A DNA stretch of 64,000 nucleotides from DASSUW01 sp963730535 (GTDB lineage: Bacteria > Actinomycetota > Thermoleophilia > Solirubrobacterales > Solirubrobacteraceae). The stretch covers positions 62,001 through 126,000 of the forward strand of contig CAVSRU010000014.1 in NCBI GenBank assembly GCA_963730535.1, in the 5' to 3' direction. The notes beneath the pieces were generated by a model. The model ran no database searches and was not told the DNA's origin. It worked only from the letters and a program-made list of their open reading frames with translations. Positions within the stretch are counted from its first letter, which is position 1; the number at the start of each line of letters is the position of its first letter. The translations under genes and the position numbers were made by a program. Shown piece by piece: positions 60,547 to 64,000 of the stretch.

Positions 60547-60579
60547 GTGAAGGCGTCGTGAAAGGGCTGTGAACGACCT
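60547..60579. promoter_or_regulatory. PHO box, three 11-nt direct repeats, in a divergent promoter region
   Basis: Units GTGAAGGCGTC, GTGAAAGGGCT and GTGAACGACCT follow each other with exact 11-nt spacing. The array lies between the winged-helix gene (start 60500, minus) and the DUF47 gene (start 60615, plus), so it may control both. Confidence 0.7.
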
Positions 60580-60601
60580 CCGCGCCCGCGCGCGCCGGGG
60601 T

Positions 60602-60607
60602 TACGGT
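60602..60607 (+). promoter_or_regulatory. putative leaderless -10 (TACGGT) of the DUF47 gene
   Basis: 7 nt before ATG 60615 and about 22 bp after the last PHO-box unit, a suitable distance for activation. It overlaps the alternative GTG at 60606, which favours 60615 as the start. Confidence 0.5.
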
Positions 60608-60614
60608 GCGGGTC

Positions 60615-61247
60615 ATGTGGCCGGTGAAGACGCAGGACGAGGTGGGGCTGCTCGGCCTCTTCGAGGCGTCAGGGCGCAACGTCGAGCAGGCCGCGGGCCT
60701 GCTGCGGGAGCTGCTCGGTGCCTACCCGGACCGCCCGGAGCTGGCCGCCGAGATCCGCGCGCTCGAGCACGAGGGCGACCGGATCGCGCACGAGATCCTC
60801 AGCCGCGTCGCCGAGCGCGGGCGCCGCGCGGGCGAGCTCGACCCGGTCGACGTCCACGCGCTGGCGTGCGCGCTCGACGACATCGTCGACTACGCCGAGG
60901 AGGCCGCCGACCGGCTCGGCCTCTACGGCGTCGAGGCGACGATGGAGCAGGCCGAGGAGATGGCCGGCGTGCTGGTCGCGGCCGCCGGCGTGGTCGCCGA
61001 CAGCCTCCGTGGGCTGCGCGAGGACGAGGACCTGTCAGATCGGCTGGTGGAGATCCACCGGCTCGAGAACCAGGCCGACCGCATCGTCCGGGCCGCCGTC
61101 GCCTCGCTCTTCCGCAACGGGATCGACCCGATGATGGTCATCCGCTGGAAGGACATCTTCGAGACGCTCGAGTCGGCCGTCGATGCCTGCGAGACGGTGG
61201 CCAACGTGCTCGAGGGCATCAGCCTCAAGCGCGCCAGCGGCCGTTAA
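60615..61247 (+). CDS. DUF47 (PhoU-like, Pit accessory) protein
   Basis: 210 residues, all-helical: LFEASGRNVEQAAGLLRELL, IRALEHEGDRIAHEILSRV, ALACALDDIVDYAEEAADRL and VEIHRLENQADRIVRAAVAS with metal-binding E..D motifs, then the typical ending IRWKDIFETLESAVDACETV. DUF47 proteins usually accompany low-affinity Pit phosphate transporters, but no pit gene is beside it. The PHO box upstream ties it to phosphate control. Confidence 0.88.
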   Translation: MWPVKTQDEVGLLGLFEASGRNVEQAAGLLRELLGAYPDRPELAAEIRALEHEGDRIAHEILSRVAERGRRAGELDPVDVHALACALDDIVDYAEEAADRLGLYGVEATMEQAEEMAGVLVAAAGVVADSLRGLREDEDLSDRLVEIHRLENQADRIVRAAVASLFRNGIDPMMVIRWKDIFETLESAVDACETVANVLEGISLKRASGR

Positions 61248-61256
61248 TCGCACGGG

Positions 61257-61302
61257 GGCCCGCCCAACGGGCCATTACGTGTGGAGCGATGTCCCGTTGG
61301 GC
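61257..61302. terminator. bidirectional terminator-like hairpins between converging genes
   Basis: GGCCCG-cccaa-CGGGCC (61257-61273) and a longer inverted repeat GCCCAACGGG (61262-61271) / CCCGTTGGGC (61293-61302). The pairings are mutually exclusive. The site sits exactly between the ends of the DUF47 and ABC-F genes; no T-run. Confidence 0.5.
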
Positions 61303-61306
61303 ACCC

Positions 61307-63187
<1,881 letters not shown>

Positions 63188-63196
63188 CGACCTTCG

Positions 63197-63206
63197 AGGG
63201 TATCCT
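63197..63206. promoter_or_regulatory. overlapping divergent -10 elements AGGGTATCCT
   Basis: Minus-strand TACCCT (9 nt before the ABC-F ATG) and plus-strand TATCCT (7 nt before the GTG at 63214) share the central TA. Same ANNNTANNNT layout as at 47978-47987. Confidence 0.5.
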
Positions 63207-63213
63207 CCGCTTC

Positions 63214-63483
63214 GTGCTGCGGACCACCCTGCTGACGGTCGTGTTCCTGGCCCTCACGGCGCCGGCCGCGCTGGCCTCCGAGGGTCACGACGGCGGCGAG
63301 GGCTGGTGGGGTGAGACCAACGACAAGGTGATCACGAACGCCGGGTTCGCGATCATCGCCGGGGTCCCGACGCTGATCCTGATCCTCAGCCTGATCCAGT
63401 GGACCCTGGACAAGCGCAAGGACCGCCGGATGGCCGCCGCCAAGGCGCGCGCGCAGCGGTCCGACGCGCGCGGCGGCTGGTAG
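63214..63483 (+). CDS. small exported or two-helix membrane protein
   Basis: 89 residues: N-terminal signal-type helix (TTLLTVVFLALTAPAALA), a short acidic/His loop (SEGHDGGEGWWGETND), a transmembrane helix (AGFAIIAGVPTLILILSLIQ) and a basic cytoplasmic tail (DKRKDRRMAAAKARAQR). No family assigned. GTG start fits the leaderless -10 at 63201. It ends one base before the convergent acetyltransferase. Confidence 0.65.
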   Translation: MLRTTLLTVVFLALTAPAALASEGHDGGEGWWGETNDKVITNAGFAIIAGVPTLILILSLIQWTLDKRKDRRMAAAKARAQRSDARGGW

Positions 63484-64000
63484 CTACCAGACGTCTCCGT
63501 CGCGCCAGTCGCACGCGAGCTCACCTGTGAGGTCGAGCTCGGCCGCGCCCGGGAGCACGTAGATGAAGCCGTCTTCCTCCCTGGTGCGGATCACGCCGTC
63601 CGGCGTGATCGCCGACGTCGGGCCGCGCCAGCGCTGCCATCCGCGGGCCTGGTAGAGCCGCGCGCCGTCGTCGGTGGCTCCGAGCGCCCCGAGGTCGTAG
63701 GCGGCCGTGATGATGCGCTCGAGCGCGTCCATCATGGCCGCGCCGTAGCCCCGGCGCTGCCGGTCGGCCCGGACGCCGACGCCCTCGACGTACCCGGCCC
63801 GGAGCGCCCGGCCCGCGTGCAGCAGCCGCCGCTGGATCAGCGAGGCGTGGCCGACGAGCTCGTCGCCGTCCCACGCCAGCGCGTGCATCCCGCCGAGCGA
63901 GTGCTCCCAGTCGCTGTCCGCGAAGTCGCCCTCGAACACGGCTTCGACCATGGCCCGCGCGGCGTGCAGGGTCGCCGGGTCGACGTCGGCGGTGTGAGCG
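63484..64000 (-). CDS. aminoglycoside 2'-N-acetyltransferase (AAC(2')-I)-like protein (N-terminus off window)
   Basis: At least 171 codons; the reading frame runs off the right edge. FEGDFADSDWEHSLGGMHAL, HASLIQRRLLHAGRALRAGY, VEGVGVRADRQRRGYGAAMM (acetyl-CoA loop), the RLYQARGWQRWRGPTSAI region and the ending CDWRDGDVW follow the mycobacterial AAC(2')-I enzymes closely, including the TADVD-like start region before the internal ATG at 63951. These acetylate aminoglycosides and may have a cell-envelope role. Whether this copy confers resistance is not known. Confidence 0.88.
   Translation of the reverse strand, partial: AHTADVDPATLHAARAMVEAVFEGDFADSDWEHSLGGMHALAWDGDELVGHASLIQRRLLHAGRALRAGYVEGVGVRADRQRRGYGAAMMDALERIITAAYDLGALGATDDGARLYQARGWQRWRGPTSAITPDGVIRTREEDGFIYVLPGAAELDLTGELACDWRDGDVW

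Overview
This 64 kb window is a gene-dense, very GC-rich stretch of chromosome. It most likely comes from an actinobacterium outside the classical Streptomyces/Mycobacterium type, with Thermoleophilia/Solirubrobacterales as my best guess. That placement is inference. It rests on the actinobacterial uvrC-rapZ-gap-pgk-tpiA order, an F420-type (Ddn) oxidoreductase, an AAC(2')-type acetyltransferase, GTG/TTG starts, 11-nt PHO-box repeats, and a System I cytochrome c maturation set. I see no insertion sequence, prophage, CRISPR array, rRNA or replication origin. One tRNA-Gly(CCC) is present.

Layout. 0-1.3 kb: ccmF (cut by the left edge) and a cysteine-type ccmE. 1.5-12 kb: accessory metabolism (zinc ribbon, secreted CocE-like hydrolase, FetAB-like ABC system, Ddn family, berberine-bridge-type FAD enzyme, secreted BNR protein, a GpsA-like dehydrogenase with an FGGY kinase) and a decayed TAP-type hydrolase tail. 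12-27 kb: HD protein, aldo-keto reductase, cNMP-domain/thioredoxin-reductase fusion, a DsbA-VKOR disulfide operon, acetyltransferase, S8 protease, DUF2182/DUF899, FUSC exporter, small membrane proteins. 27.5-29.3 kb: tRNA-Gly, then ccmG-ccmH-ccdA, the second part of the cytochrome c maturation set. 29-35 kb: argS, rlmH, DUF3467, M48 peptidase (frameshifted), metallophosphoesterase, lipoprotein and Ser/Thr kinase. 35-40.7 kb: large LuxR-type ATPase regulator, tgt, marR and a VOC protein. 40.7-48 kb: core block uvrC (frameshifted)-rapZ-gap-pgk-tpiA-gpmI, read leftward with overlapping ends. 48-51 kb: threonine aldolase, two regulators and a PNPOx protein. 51.2-53.9 kb: a compact Tad-like cluster (two TadE-like proteins, an unknown, and a TadG-like protein fused to D,D-carboxypeptidase and lytic transglycosylase domains). 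54-61.3 kb: phosphate regulon with a PhoB-like regulator, phoU, pstB, pstA (frameshifted), pstC, pstS, a receiver-less PhoB-like DNA-binding protein and a DUF47 protein, with clear 11-nt PHO boxes. 61.3-64 kb: ABC-F ATPase, small membrane protein and an AAC(2')-like acetyltransferase cut by the right edge.

Two signals cut across gene boundaries. First, many first-in-operon genes have a TANNNT hexamer only 6-10 nt before the start codon and no Shine-Dalgarno sequence, which points to leaderless transcription. At two divergent pairs (uvrC/threonine aldolase and ABC-F/small membrane protein) the two -10 elements overlap on a shared TA, giving ANNNTANNNT. Second, three conserved genes (M48 peptidase, uvrC, pstA) each contain one apparent extra base. 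Sequence error is the simplest explanation for those.

The most unusual protein is the TadG-VanY-transglycosylase fusion at 51244-52539. It sits beside two pseudopilin-like genes and no pilus ATPase.
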